DNA of 42,634 bases from Streptomyces sp. HPF1205. Its GTDB lineage: Bacteria > Actinomycetota > Actinomycetes > Streptomycetales > Streptomycetaceae. The first letter of the stretch is position 1, and every line of letters starts with the position of its first letter. This document shows positions 31,266-38,699 of the stretch, piece after piece. Where the stretch lies: NCBI RefSeq assembly GCF_020400825.1, contig NZ_JAINVH010000049.1, positions 1 to 42,634 of the forward strand, written 5' to 3'. The translations under genes were made by a program, and so were the position numbers. A model generated the notes under the pieces. The model worked only from the letters and a program-made list of their open reading frames with translations, made no database searches and had not been told where the DNA came from.

Positions 31266-31910
31266 CTACGCCTGCGACCGGCCGGCCCAGGCCTGCTCCA
31301 GCGCCCGCGTGTAGGCGTCGGCCGGCTGCACGCCGCTGAAACCGTAGCGCCGGTCGAGTACGAAGAACGGCACGCCGCCGGCGCCGAGTTCCGCGGCCTC
31401 CCGCTCATCGGCCCGCACCTCGTCGGCGTACGCCTTCGGGTCGTCGAGGACCGCCACGACCTCGGCCTCGTCCAGGCCCACGGCGAGGCCCAGGTCGATC
31501 TGGGTCCCCCGGTCGTAGACGGACCGCTCCTCGCCGAAGTTCGCGCGGAACGCGAGGTCCCGCAGCTCGTCCCCCACGCCCCTGGTCTTCGCGAAGTGGA
31601 TGAGGCGGTGGACGTCGAAGGTGTTGCCGAACAGGCGCGCGCCGACGAGGAAGTCCAGGCCCGCCTCGCGCGCCAGGGCTGCGGCCTGCTCCTCGCGGGC
31701 GAGCTGCTGCGCGTGGGTGCGCCCGTACTGCCGTGCGACCACGTCGACGTACGAGGAGTTGCCGTTCTTCGCGTCGGGGTTCAGCTCGTACGAGCGCTCC
31801 ACGACCTCCACCTCGTCGCGGTGCGCGAAGGCGGCGAGGCCCTTGGCGAAGGCGGCCCGGCCCACGTAGCACCACGGGCAGGCGATGTCCGTCCATATCT
31901 CGACGCGCAT
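31266..31910 (-). CDS. DsbA-family (FrnE-like) oxidoreductase
   Basis: 214 residues with thioredoxin fold and an N-terminal CPWC redox motif (IWTDIACPWCYVGRAAF, Cys11 and Cys14). The helical insertion and cis-Pro loop GGVPFFVLDRRYGFSGVQPA are those of FrnE-like proteins, which act as cytosolic disulfide or 2-hydroxychromene-carboxylate isomerase-like enzymes. There is no signal peptide. AAGGGAGAG precedes the ATG. It is convergent with the DUF2690 gene and stands alone. The natural substrate is unknown; a role in oxidative stress is inferred from homologues. Confidence 0.92.
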   Translation of the reverse strand: MRVEIWTDIACPWCYVGRAAFAKGLAAFAHRDEVEVVERSYELNPDAKNGNSSYVDVVARQYGRTHAQQLAREEQAAALAREAGLDFLVGARLFGNTFDVHRLIHFAKTRGVGDELRDLAFRANFGEERSVYDRGTQIDLGLAVGLDEAEVVAVLDDPKAYADEVRADEREAAELGAGGVPFFVLDRRYGFSGVQPADAYTRALEQAWAGRSQA

Positions 31911-32042
31911 GACTGGTCTCTCCCTTGTCTTCCGGTTCGCGGCACCGCGGGACCGGAGGACGGGCCGCGTGGTGGTTCTGGTTGTTCTGGTGGTTCGGCT
32001 GGTACGGGCGCCCGGAGCGTCCTCCCCCGCGGTGACGCCCGG

Positions 32043-32070
32043 ACACGGCCGCCCCGGGGGGCGGCCGTGT
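32043..32070 (-). terminator. Hairpin after the SDR gene
   Basis: ACACGGCCGCC at 32043-32053 and GGCGGCCGTGT at 32060-32070 are perfect complements with a tight loop. They lie about 90 bases beyond the SDR stop, in a 246-base stretch (31911-32156) that otherwise shows no gene. Confidence 0.6.
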
Positions 32071-32156
32071 TCAGAATAGACGACCGGTTGGCTATCCGCG
32101 CCGTGATGTGACCCGTACGACGTGGCGGCGGCTCCGCGACGCCCGGCGGTCCGGTG

Positions 32157-32954
32157 TCAGCTCGGCTGGGCCGTCGGCATGATGAAGACCTGCGGGAGGT
32201 TGACCCGCAGCGGCAGGGAGGCGATGAAGCCGACCGTCCGCGCGATGTCGTCCGGCACGAGCCAGTCGATGGTCTCCTTCGAGCCCTCCAGCCAGGCGCG
32301 GGCGCCGGTGTCGGTGACGTGGTCCTGCAGCTCCGTACCCACGATCCCGGGCTCGATCGCGGCGACCCGCACGCCCTTCGGGCCCAGCTCGACCCGCAGG
32401 TGCTTCGACAGGTGCGAGACGAACGCCTTGGTGGCGGCGTAGACGGCGAAGGTCGGGTAGAGGTTCCGCGCGGCGCTGGAGGAGGTGTTGATCAGGTCGG
32501 CCACGCCGCGCTCGCCGGCGGCCCGCACCAGCTGCGGGGTGAAGGCGCCGATGACGTTCATCAGCCCCGAGACGTTCAGGTCGATCTGGCGCTGCCACTG
32601 GTCGGCGCGCAGCTCCTCGACGGGCGCGGGCAGCATCACGCCGGCGTTGTTGAGGAGCAGGTCCGCGCCGCCCAGCTCGCTCTCCACGCGGTCGGCCGCG
32701 GCCCGTACCGCGGTGGCGTCGGTCACGTCGACGGCGATCGCCACGGCCGTGCCGCCGCTCGCGCCGATACGCGCGACCAGGTCGTCCAGCCGCTCCGCGC
32801 GCCGCGCCAGCACGGCGACCTTGGCGCCCAGCGACGCCAGGTGCTCGGCCGACGCCTCGCCGATGCCGCTGGAGGCGCCCGTGACGACGGCCACGCGGCC
32901 GTCCAGGGGCCTGCCGGACGCCGAGGCGGCCGAGGCGGGGGTCTCAGTGCTCAT
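32157..32954 (-). CDS. Short-chain dehydrogenase/reductase
   Basis: 265 residues of the classical SDR type. The cofactor motif VVTGASSGIGEA lies near 24-35, NNAG is in LLLNNAGVML, and the catalytic residues are Ser in LINTSSSAARN and Tyr/Lys in YAATKAFVSH. Arg residues after the second strand (LARRAERLDDLV) suggest NADPH preference. The C-terminal part (LPLRVNLPQVFIMPTAQPS) matches SDRs often called clavaldehyde-type or YdfG-like. It is divergent from an HTH/MmyB-like regulator, a very common pairing in which the regulator controls the SDR. Substrate unknown. Confidence 0.93.
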   Translation of the reverse strand: MSTETPASAASASGRPLDGRVAVVTGASSGIGEASAEHLASLGAKVAVLARRAERLDDLVARIGASGGTAVAIAVDVTDATAVRAAADRVESELGGADLLLNNAGVMLPAPVEELRADQWQRQIDLNVSGLMNVIGAFTPQLVRAAGERGVADLINTSSSAARNLYPTFAVYAATKAFVSHLSKHLRVELGPKGVRVAAIEPGIVGTELQDHVTDTGARAWLEGSKETIDWLVPDDIARTVGFIASLPLRVNLPQVFIMPTAQPS

Positions 32955-33060
32955 GGGTTCGTACCTTCCGGAAGACGAGTGGGGTGAGGGGCAGGGACCC
33001 GCACGTCCGCGGTCCCGCTACCCAGCAGACCACCGCGGGACCGGGCCGGAGGGCCCGGAA

Positions 33061-33094
33061 GTGGCCCTGCCGAGGCAGGTACCGGCAGGGCCAC
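33061..33094. promoter_or_regulatory. Inverted repeat in the SDR/regulator divergent promoter
   Basis: GTGGCCCTGCCG (33061-33072) and CGGCAGGGCCAC (33083-33094) are perfect 12-base arms around a ten-base spacer, 43 bases before the regulator ATG. Position and symmetry fit an operator shared by the SDR and regulator genes. Binding by the regulator itself is inferred. Confidence 0.55.
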
Positions 33095-33137
33095 CCAGCG
33101 CCGGGCGGCCCGTGGGCGGGCGGTCCAGACTGGGTGT

Positions 33138-34010
33138 ATGGACCGCAGCAGCGAGATCGCCGACTTCCTGCGCAACCGCCGCGCGCGGGTCAGCCCCGAG
33201 TCGGCCGGGCTGCCCGCCGACGGACGGGTCCGCCGCGTGCCGGGCCTGCGCCGCGAGGAGGCCGCCCGTCTCGCCGGCGTGAGCACCGAGTACTACACGC
33301 GGCTGGAGCAGGGCCGGGCCGCACACCCCTCGCCCGAGGTCGTCGACGGCCTGACCCGCGCCCTGCGGCTGGACGCCGCCGAACGCGAGCACCTGACCAA
33401 CCTCCTGGCCCGCCCGGGCGGGCGGCGGGCACCGGTCGCCCCGCAGCGGGTCCGGCAGGGTCTGCACCTGATGCTCCGGACCCTGGACCACGTGCCCGCG
33501 TTCATCCTCGGCCGGCGTACCGACGTCCTCGCCTCCAACCGCCTCGCCCGCGCCGTCCTGACGGACTTCGAGGCGCTGCCCGTCCCGCAGCGCAACCTCG
33601 CCCGCTACTTCCTGCTCGACCCCGAGGCCCGTGAGCGCACCGGCGACTGGGAGCAGATCGCGTGCGAGACCGTGGCCATGCTGCGCCTGGAGGCGGGCCG
33701 CTGCCCGCAGGACCGGCGGCTGGCCGGCCTGATCGGTGAACTGACGCTCAAATCACCGGAGTTCAGCAGGTGGTGGAACGACCACCATGTGCAGCGGCGC
33801 ACCCACGGTTCCAAGCACTACCGGCACCCCCTCGTGGGCGACCTGCACTTCTCGTACGAGTCGCTGCAGCCGCCCGGCGACGACAACCAGACCCTGTGCG
33901 TCTACATCCCGGCGCCGGGCACAGCCACGGCCGAGTCCCTGCGCATCCTGAGCAGCTGGGACGCCGCCCCCCTCGAACCCCCTCAGGCCGGCGCGGGGCC
34001 GGGAATCTGA
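33138..34010 (+). CDS. HTH regulator with MmyB-like ligand-binding domain
   Basis: 290 residues. The N-terminal XRE-type HTH (residues about 3-85) includes VRRVPGLRREEAARLAGVST and YYTRLEQGRAAHPSPEVVDG. The second half is the MmyB-like ligand-binding domain: HVPAFILGRRTDVLASNRLA, FLLDPEARERTGDWEQIACE, SPEFSRWWNDHHVQRRTHGS. This family is nearly always divergent from an SDR, as here, and probably represses it until a small ligand binds. The ATG has no ribosome site but lies six bases after a CAGACT -10-like box, so a leaderless transcript is possible. Confidence 0.93.
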   Translation: MDRSSEIADFLRNRRARVSPESAGLPADGRVRRVPGLRREEAARLAGVSTEYYTRLEQGRAAHPSPEVVDGLTRALRLDAAEREHLTNLLARPGGRRAPVAPQRVRQGLHLMLRTLDHVPAFILGRRTDVLASNRLARAVLTDFEALPVPQRNLARYFLLDPEARERTGDWEQIACETVAMLRLEAGRCPQDRRLAGLIGELTLKSPEFSRWWNDHHVQRRTHGSKHYRHPLVGDLHFSYESLQPPGDDNQTLCVYIPAPGTATAESLRILSSWDAAPLEPPQAGAGPGI

Positions 34011-34180
34011 GCCGTACGGGAGCGGCCGGCCGTCAGCGGCTCCGGCGGCCCGGACCCCGGCGGCCCGGGCCGCGGCCGAGTCCCAGGCTCCGCCTTTGCG
34101 GCGGCGGGGCCCGGCCGAGCGGGGCGGCGCGGAGCGCATGGGAACCGGCGTTGTCAGTGCGAGGTGGGACGCTCGGCGGC

Positions 34181-34585
34181 ATGATGCCTTGGACCCTGCG
34201 CGATCTCGACCAAGCCCTGTGGGCCGGCTGGGCGGCCGACACCTGCTCACCCGACGACCTCGCCCGCGCCCCCTGGACACCGGACAACCCGGCCTGGGGC
34301 CACTGCGACCTCACGGCCTTGATCGTCAACGACGTCTTCGGCGGCGACCTCATGCTGGGCGAGGTGTACCTCGACGGGGTCCAGCAGGGTTTCCACTACT
34401 GGAACCGGCTGCCCAGCGGGGTCGAACTCGACCTGACGAGCGAGCAGTTCCGGCGCGGACAGACCGTCACGGGCGCCCGCGTCGTCAAGCGCCCACCAGG
34501 CCCGATCTCCCGCCGCTGGGAGGAGTACCTGCTGCTGCGCGAGCGCGTCGCCGACCGCCTCGGCCCGCTGCCGGACCCGCTGTGA
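34181..34585 (+). CDS. YunG-like family protein
   Basis: 134 residues matching the small YunG family: LDQALWAGWAADTCSPDD near the start, then NPAWGHCDLTALIVNDVFGG with the Gly-His-Cys-(Asp) cluster, then EVYLDGVQQGFHYWNRLPSG and ELDLTSEQF. The conserved Cys, His and Asn residues suggest an NlpC/P60-like or transglutaminase-like fold, but no activity is established. Two ATGs (34181, 34184) are possible; GAGGTGGG lies 12-15 bases upstream, a rather long spacing. It is monocistronic. Confidence 0.8.
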   Translation: MMPWTLRDLDQALWAGWAADTCSPDDLARAPWTPDNPAWGHCDLTALIVNDVFGGDLMLGEVYLDGVQQGFHYWNRLPSGVELDLTSEQFRRGQTVTGARVVKRPPGPISRRWEEYLLLRERVADRLGPLPDPL

Positions 34586-34679
34586 GCGGGAGCGCGAGGG
34601 GCGAAAACCGTTGGGCGGACGGGGGCGGCCGCTGCTACATTTCCGCCAGGCCGTGCGAGACATCGAGGAGGTGGTACCC

Positions 34680-34733
34680 GTGAACGCAGTATCGACATGG
34701 GTGCTCCCCTCCGGGGTCACGGTCGGGCGGTAG
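34680..34733 (+). CDS. Possible 17-residue peptide or leader ORF
   Basis: A GTG at 34680 is preceded by a near-ideal ribosome site (GAGGAGGTGG) and opens a frame MNAVSTWVLPSGVTVGR ending with TAG. Its stop is 44 bases before the alpha/beta hydrolase start. The ribosome site is stronger than that of the hydrolase, so this may be a translated leader or a small peptide. No family is recognised. Confidence 0.4.
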   Translation: MNAVSTWVLPSGVTVGR

Positions 34734-34777
34734 GTCGTCCGGGAGCGCCGTTCATCGCACTCCCGAAAGGCACGACC

Positions 34778-35524
34778 ATGGCCCTTCACGTCACTTCCGA
34801 GCAGCGCCTCGACGACGGCGTCCTCGAACGCCGATTCGACCTCGGCGAGATCCCCGGCATCCTGTGGACGCCCGCGTCGGCGTCCGCGTCCGCACCCGTA
34901 CCGCTGATCCTGCTCGGCCACCCCCCGCTCGGACTGTCGAGGATGTACCCCCGGCTGGCCGGGCGGGCCCGGCAGGCGGCGGCGCACGGTTTCGCCGCCG
35001 CCACCATCGAGCTGCCCGGAAGCGGCGACCGGCCCCGCTGGCCCGCCATCGAGCAGGCCCGCGCCGACCTGCGCCGGACCATGCAGGCGGGCGAGCCGGT
35101 CGGCGACGAGACCGTCGACGCGCTCATCCTGCCCCTCGTCGAGAGGTCGGTCCCGGAATGGCGGTCGGCCCTGGACGCCCTCCTCGCGCTGCCCGGGATC
35201 GGCGGCCCCGTCGGATACTCGGGCGGAGTGATCTCCCTCGGCATCCGCCTGGCGGTGACCGAGCCGCGCATCGCGGCCGCCGGTCTCTTCGCCGGCAGCC
35301 TCGTGCCCCGCGCCGTCTTCGAGGAGGCCCGGCAGGTCACCGTTCCGCTGCACGTCCTGCTGCAGTGGGACGACGAGGGCAACGACCGGCAGGCGGCCCT
35401 GGACCTGTTCGACGCCTTCGGCTCCAAGGACAAGTCGCTGCACGCCCACATGGGAGGCCACACCGGCGTCCCCGGATCCGCGGGAGAGGACGCGGTCCAG
35501 TTCTTCGCCCGGCACCTGAAGTGA
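34778..35524 (+). CDS. Alpha/beta hydrolase
   Basis: 248 residues with the alpha/beta hydrolase pattern: PVPLILLGHPPLGLSRMYPR around the oxyanion region, nucleophile elbow GYSGG (GGPVGYSGGVISLGIRLAV), acid strand in VPLHVLLQWDDEGNDRQAAL with Asp, and a late His in HMGGHTGVPGSA. It resembles dienelactone-hydrolase-like esterases. No signal peptide, so cytosolic. GAAAGG lies seven bases before the ATG. It is followed by a strong bidirectional terminator. Substrate unknown. Confidence 0.85.
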   Translation: MALHVTSEQRLDDGVLERRFDLGEIPGILWTPASASASAPVPLILLGHPPLGLSRMYPRLAGRARQAAAHGFAAATIELPGSGDRPRWPAIEQARADLRRTMQAGEPVGDETVDALILPLVERSVPEWRSALDALLALPGIGGPVGYSGGVISLGIRLAVTEPRIAAAGLFAGSLVPRAVFEEARQVTVPLHVLLQWDDEGNDRQAALDLFDAFGSKDKSLHAHMGGHTGVPGSAGEDAVQFFARHLK

Positions 35525-35605
35525 GGTCGGGCCGACGGGCCGGCGGCGGACAATGAGCCGCGCCGACCCCGACGCCTCCCACGCCTCCCACGCGTGCCGC
35601 GTGAG

Positions 35606-35643
35606 CCGTGGGCCCCTGCCGCGTCGTCGGCAGGGGCCCACGG
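35606..35643. terminator. Bidirectional terminator between hydrolase and GH12 genes
   Basis: CCGTGGGCCCCTGCCG (35606-35621) pairs over 16 bases with CGGCAGGGGCCCACGG (35628-35643) around a six-base loop. It lies between two convergent genes, 17 bases beyond the GH12 stop on the minus strand. Confidence 0.85.
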
Positions 35644-35659
35644 TCCCGTCCGGGAGCCG

Positions 35660-36757
35660 TCAGAGCAGCGCTCCGCCTGAGGTGGTCCCGCCGGACGTGG
35701 TCCCGCCTGAGGTGGTTCCGCCGGACGTGGTCCCGCCTGAGGTGGTTCCGCCGGACGTGGTCCCGCCTGAGGTGGTCCCGCCCACGTCGGTCCCGCCCAC
35801 CGTGGTCCCACCTGAGGTGGTTCCGCCCGCGACGGTCCCGCCCACCGTGGTTCCGCCCGACGGGGTGGTCGTCGGACCGCAGTAGGGCTGGTAGTCGTAG
35901 TCCGTGGTGCCGTCGGTGAAGCCATCGGTGCTGCTGGCACCGCCCGAGGTCGATCCGGCCCCATCCGTCACGTCGGCCCAGAAGCAGTCCACGGCCGTGT
36001 ACTGGCCGTCCTTCCAGATGTCGAGGCCGGCTTGCAGGCGGGTCAGGTACCAGTTCGCGCGGGCCAAGCCGCGGTTGACCGTCTCCTTCAGGAACTGCGT
36101 CGGATCGAAGACCCAGTCGCGGATGGGCCGGGACGAGACGAAGGTGATCACGTGGTGGCCGCCGTGGCTGCCCACCCACACGTCCCAGGACAGGCCGACC
36201 AGGCTGACGGTACCGACTTTGGAGCCGGCCGGACGGACGGCGCTGCCGTGCTCGAACCACGCCTCGATCTCGGTCTTGTCGACACCGCTCGTGCGAGGTG
36301 CCGGGTCGATCCACAAGCGGTAGGCGGCGACCGTGGCGTCGTTGACGTCGCCGAAAAGGACGCCGCTGAACGTAAGGCCGATCGTGTCGAGCCGCTTGGG
36401 CAGGTTGGTGCCGGGCGAGCAGACGCCCTCGTAGCAGCCGACGAAGATGAACGGTGAGGCCTTGGGCGGCCCGTCTGTGGGGACGGAGCCGGCGGAGGAC
36501 TGGGTGACGTAGAAACCGTGCCAGGGGGTGTCGCCGACCAGGATGCACTGAGTGTCGTCAGGGCTCAGCACGTTGTTCTTGACGACATACGTGTCGATAA
36601 CGACCGTACCGTGCGGGTCGCAGGTCTGGATGGTGGCCGCCTGCACGGCCGGCGACGGGCTCAGGGCGATCAGACCGCCGACAGCCGCGACAAGGGCGGC
36701 GAGGATCGTCAGTACGGCCTTGGGCGTGGACTTACGGGCTTGCCATAACGACTTCAT
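35660..36757 (-). CDS. Secreted GH12 endoglucanase homologue with Gly-Thr repeat tail
   Basis: 365 residues. Signal peptide 1-40 (KAVLTILAALVAAVGGLIAL, AVQA site). GH12 signatures follow: YVVKNNVLSPDDTQCI, AYRLWIDPAPRTSG, VSLVGLSWDVWVGSHGG, FVSSRPIRDW and LARANWYLTRLQAGLDIW. The nucleophile should be Glu163 (TEIEAWF). The acid/base position, Glu in the usual QAGFE motif, is Asp246 here, so activity is doubtful. From about residue 285 the protein is a low-complexity tail of GGTTS/GGTTV units ending GGALL, without the CBM2 that such linkers usually join. AAGGA precedes the ATG. A perfect CebR box upstream indicates induction by cello-oligosaccharides. Confidence 0.88.
   Translation of the reverse strand: MKSLWQARKSTPKAVLTILAALVAAVGGLIALSPSPAVQAATIQTCDPHGTVVIDTYVVKNNVLSPDDTQCILVGDTPWHGFYVTQSSAGSVPTDGPPKASPFIFVGCYEGVCSPGTNLPKRLDTIGLTFSGVLFGDVNDATVAAYRLWIDPAPRTSGVDKTEIEAWFEHGSAVRPAGSKVGTVSLVGLSWDVWVGSHGGHHVITFVSSRPIRDWVFDPTQFLKETVNRGLARANWYLTRLQAGLDIWKDGQYTAVDCFWADVTDGAGSTSGGASSTDGFTDGTTDYDYQPYCGPTTTPSGGTTVGGTVAGGTTSGGTTVGGTDVGGTTSGGTTSGGTTSGGTTSGGTTSGGTTSGGTTSGGALL
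35681..35865. repeat. 30-base/15-base tandem repeats coding the GH12 tail
   Basis: Three consecutive 30-base units (35681-35710, 35711-35740, 35741-35770) are nearly identical, followed by degenerate 15-base units up to about 35865. They encode the Gly-Gly-Thr-Thr-Ser tail on the minus strand. Such repeats can expand or contract by slippage. Confidence 0.85.
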
Positions 36758-36853
36758 GCTCGTTCCTTCGACAGCATGCAGTGGGCGGGTGAGCAAGCGC
36801 GGATGCGGGAGCGGAATCCGGGTGCGCGGCGCCGTTCCCGGCACGAACGGGTT

Positions 36854-36882
36854 GCATCATGGGAGCGCTCCCATACAGGCAA
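36854..36882 (-). promoter_or_regulatory. GH12 promoter with CebR operator in the spacer
   Basis: Reading on the minus strand, a -35-like TTGCCT (36882-36877) and a -10-like TGATGC (36859-36854) are 17 bases apart. The spacer contains TGGGAGCGCTCCCA (36860-36873), the established 14-base CebR palindrome. CebR is the LacI-type repressor of cellulose use in streptomycetes and is released by cellobiose or cellotriose. A repressor bound there would block polymerase. Confidence 0.85.
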
Positions 36883-36960
36883 GGTAAGCAGGGGTGAAGG
36901 GCCTGGCAAGGGCCGTGGCGGTACCCGCCCGCACCCGTGTCACGGATGCGGGCGCGGGCG

Positions 36961-37314
36961 TCAGTGGCTCCGCTCGGCGAGGACGCAGAACTCGTTGCCC
37001 TCGGGGTCGGCCAGGACGACCCACGGCTGCTCCCCCTGGCCGATGTCGACCCGCCGTGCGCCGTGCGCAACCAGGCGTGCCACCTCGGCGTCCTGGTCGT
37101 CGGGCCTGAAGTCCAGATGCAGTCGGCTCTTGGCCTTCTTGGCCTCGTCGATCCGGACGAAGTCCACCCCCGGCAGGCGATCCGGCTCCGGGCGGATCTC
37201 GAACTCGTCGTCGGAGGAGTGGACCACGACCCAGCCCAGTGCCTCGGCCCACCACTGCCCCAAGCCCGCCGGATCCAGCGAGTGGACGACTACCTGTTCC
37301 CATTCCAAAGCCAT
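36961..37314 (-). CDS. VOC (glyoxalase/bleomycin-resistance fold) protein
   Basis: 117 residues of one vicinal-oxygen-chelate module pair: VVVHSLDPAGLGQWWAEALG at the start, HLDFRPDDQDAEVARLVAHG in the middle and PWVVLADPEGNEFCVLAERS at the end. The last motif (DPEGNEFC) is diagnostic. Metal ligands could be His11, His76 or so and Glu near the end, but enzyme activity is unproven in this subgroup. It is monocistronic and divergent from the serine hydrolase gene. Confidence 0.92.
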   Translation of the reverse strand: MALEWEQVVVHSLDPAGLGQWWAEALGWVVVHSSDDEFEIRPEPDRLPGVDFVRIDEAKKAKSRLHLDFRPDDQDAEVARLVAHGARRVDIGQGEQPWVVLADPEGNEFCVLAERSH

Positions 37315-37502
37315 CCCCCGAGCTTAGCCGGGGCCGGCCCGGGTCCTGGCTGCGACGTGCGACCGGCCACCAGCGCGACGGCGCGACGGCGTGCGCGGAT
37401 TCGCGGTGCGGGCACCGATGAGTTCCCGGCCGACCGCCGGTCTACGTACCGAACCCGCAAGCGACCGCAACTGACCACCACTGACGAGGAAAGGCCAATC
37501 CG

Positions 37503-38639
37503 ATGAGCGTCCTGACCGCACTGCTGGAGAAGTACGTCGCCGAGGGGGTCTTCCCCGGGGCGGTGGCGCTGGTCGACCGCGGCGGGGAGGTGGAGATCGC
37601 GGCCGTCGGGACGATGGAAGCCGGGGGCACGGCGCCGATGGAGGCCGACGCCCTGTTCCGGCTGTCCTCGGTGACCAAGCCGGTGACCGCGGCCGCCGTG
37701 CTGGCGCTGGTCGACGACGGCGTGCTCGCGCTGGACGACCCGATCGCGCGCTGGCTGCCCGAGCTGGCCTCCCCGGTGGTCGTACGCACCCCGGCGAGTC
37801 CGGTCGACGACGTGGTGCCGGCCGCCCGCCCGGTCACCGTCGAGGACGTCCTGACCTCGCGCTCGGGCTGGGGTTTCGGGGCGGACTTCACCGCGCCCGC
37901 CGTTCAGCCGCTGTTCGCGGACGTCGCCGTCTACGGCGGAGGGCCGCGGTCGACGGCGACCCCCGACGAGTGGGCGGCCTCGCTCGCCGGCATTCCGATG
38001 CTGCGCGCGCCCGGGTCGGCGTTCCTGTACAACACCAGCTCCGACCTGCAGGGCGTGCTGGTCGCACGGGCCGCGGGGCGCCCGCTGCCGGAGTTCATGG
38101 CCGAGCGGATCTTCGAGCCGCTCGGGATGACCGACACCGGCTTTCACGTACCGGACGGCGCGCGCCACCGCCTCACCCCTTATTACACGGTGAGCCCCGA
38201 CGGCGCCCTGACCCTCGCCGACGGCCCGGACGGGAACTGGTCCACCCCGCCCGCCTTCCCCTCCGGCGCGGGCGGCCTGGTCTCCACCGCCGCGGACTGG
38301 CTCGCCTTCGGCCGCATGCTCCTGGCCGGCGGCGGCAGCGTGCTGTCCCCGCGGTCCGTGCGGCTGATGACGACCGATCACCTGAGCGCGGCCCAGCGTG
38401 AGGAGGGCTCCCTCTTCCTGCAGGGCCAGGGCTGGGGTTACGGCGGATCGGTCGACATCACCTCCGCGGAGCCCTGGAACAGCCCCGGCCGTTACGGGTG
38501 GGTGGGCGGCACCGGCACCGCCGCCCACGTCGTCCCGGCCACCGGCACCGTCACCGTCCTGTTCACCACCCGCGGCCTGGCCGGCCCCGTCCCGCCGGAG
38601 TGGATGCGCGACTTCTGGACCCAGGCCGCGAACGCCTGA
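37503..38639 (+). CDS. Serine hydrolase of the beta-lactamase/esterase (class C-like) family
   Basis: 378 residues. The SxxK motif is SVTK at 56-59 (LFRLSSVTKPVTAAAVLALV) and the second motif is the YNT type in AFLYNTSSDLQGVLVARAAG near 176. Late GWVGGTGTAAHVVPATG corresponds to the KTG-like strand (here GGTGT). There is no signal peptide, so it is cytosolic, as for many esterases called EstB-like. It is not expected to be a true beta-lactamase. GAGGAAAGG precedes the ATG. It ends with a strong hairpin. Confidence 0.9.
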   Translation: MSVLTALLEKYVAEGVFPGAVALVDRGGEVEIAAVGTMEAGGTAPMEADALFRLSSVTKPVTAAAVLALVDDGVLALDDPIARWLPELASPVVVRTPASPVDDVVPAARPVTVEDVLTSRSGWGFGADFTAPAVQPLFADVAVYGGGPRSTATPDEWAASLAGIPMLRAPGSAFLYNTSSDLQGVLVARAAGRPLPEFMAERIFEPLGMTDTGFHVPDGARHRLTPYYTVSPDGALTLADGPDGNWSTPPAFPSGAGGLVSTAADWLAFGRMLLAGGGSVLSPRSVRLMTTDHLSAAQREEGSLFLQGQGWGYGGSVDITSAEPWNSPGRYGWVGGTGTAAHVVPATGTVTVLFTTRGLAGPVPPEWMRDFWTQAANA

Positions 38640-38681
38640 CCGTGCGGGCCGCCCGGAGGACCGTCCGGGCCGCCCGCACGG
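38640..38681. terminator. Bidirectional hairpin between serine hydrolase and esterase genes
   Basis: CCGTGCGGGC (38640-38649) pairs with GCCCGCACGG (38672-38681), and GCCCGGA (38651-38657) with TCCGGGC (38664-38670), separated by one C:C mismatch and a six-base loop. It starts right after the plus-strand stop and lies 19 bases beyond the minus-strand stop. Confidence 0.8.
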
Positions 38682-38699
38682 GTGTGCGGTTTCGGATCG

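Noticed and set aside
35660..35680. C-terminal end of the GH12 tail as a sortase signal
   Set aside because: It ends GGALL with no LPxTG-like motif, membrane helix or basic tail.
37503..38639. A true secreted beta-lactamase resistance gene
   Set aside because: No signal peptide, a YNT rather than YxN motif and an esterase-like final strand point to a cytosolic serine hydrolase.
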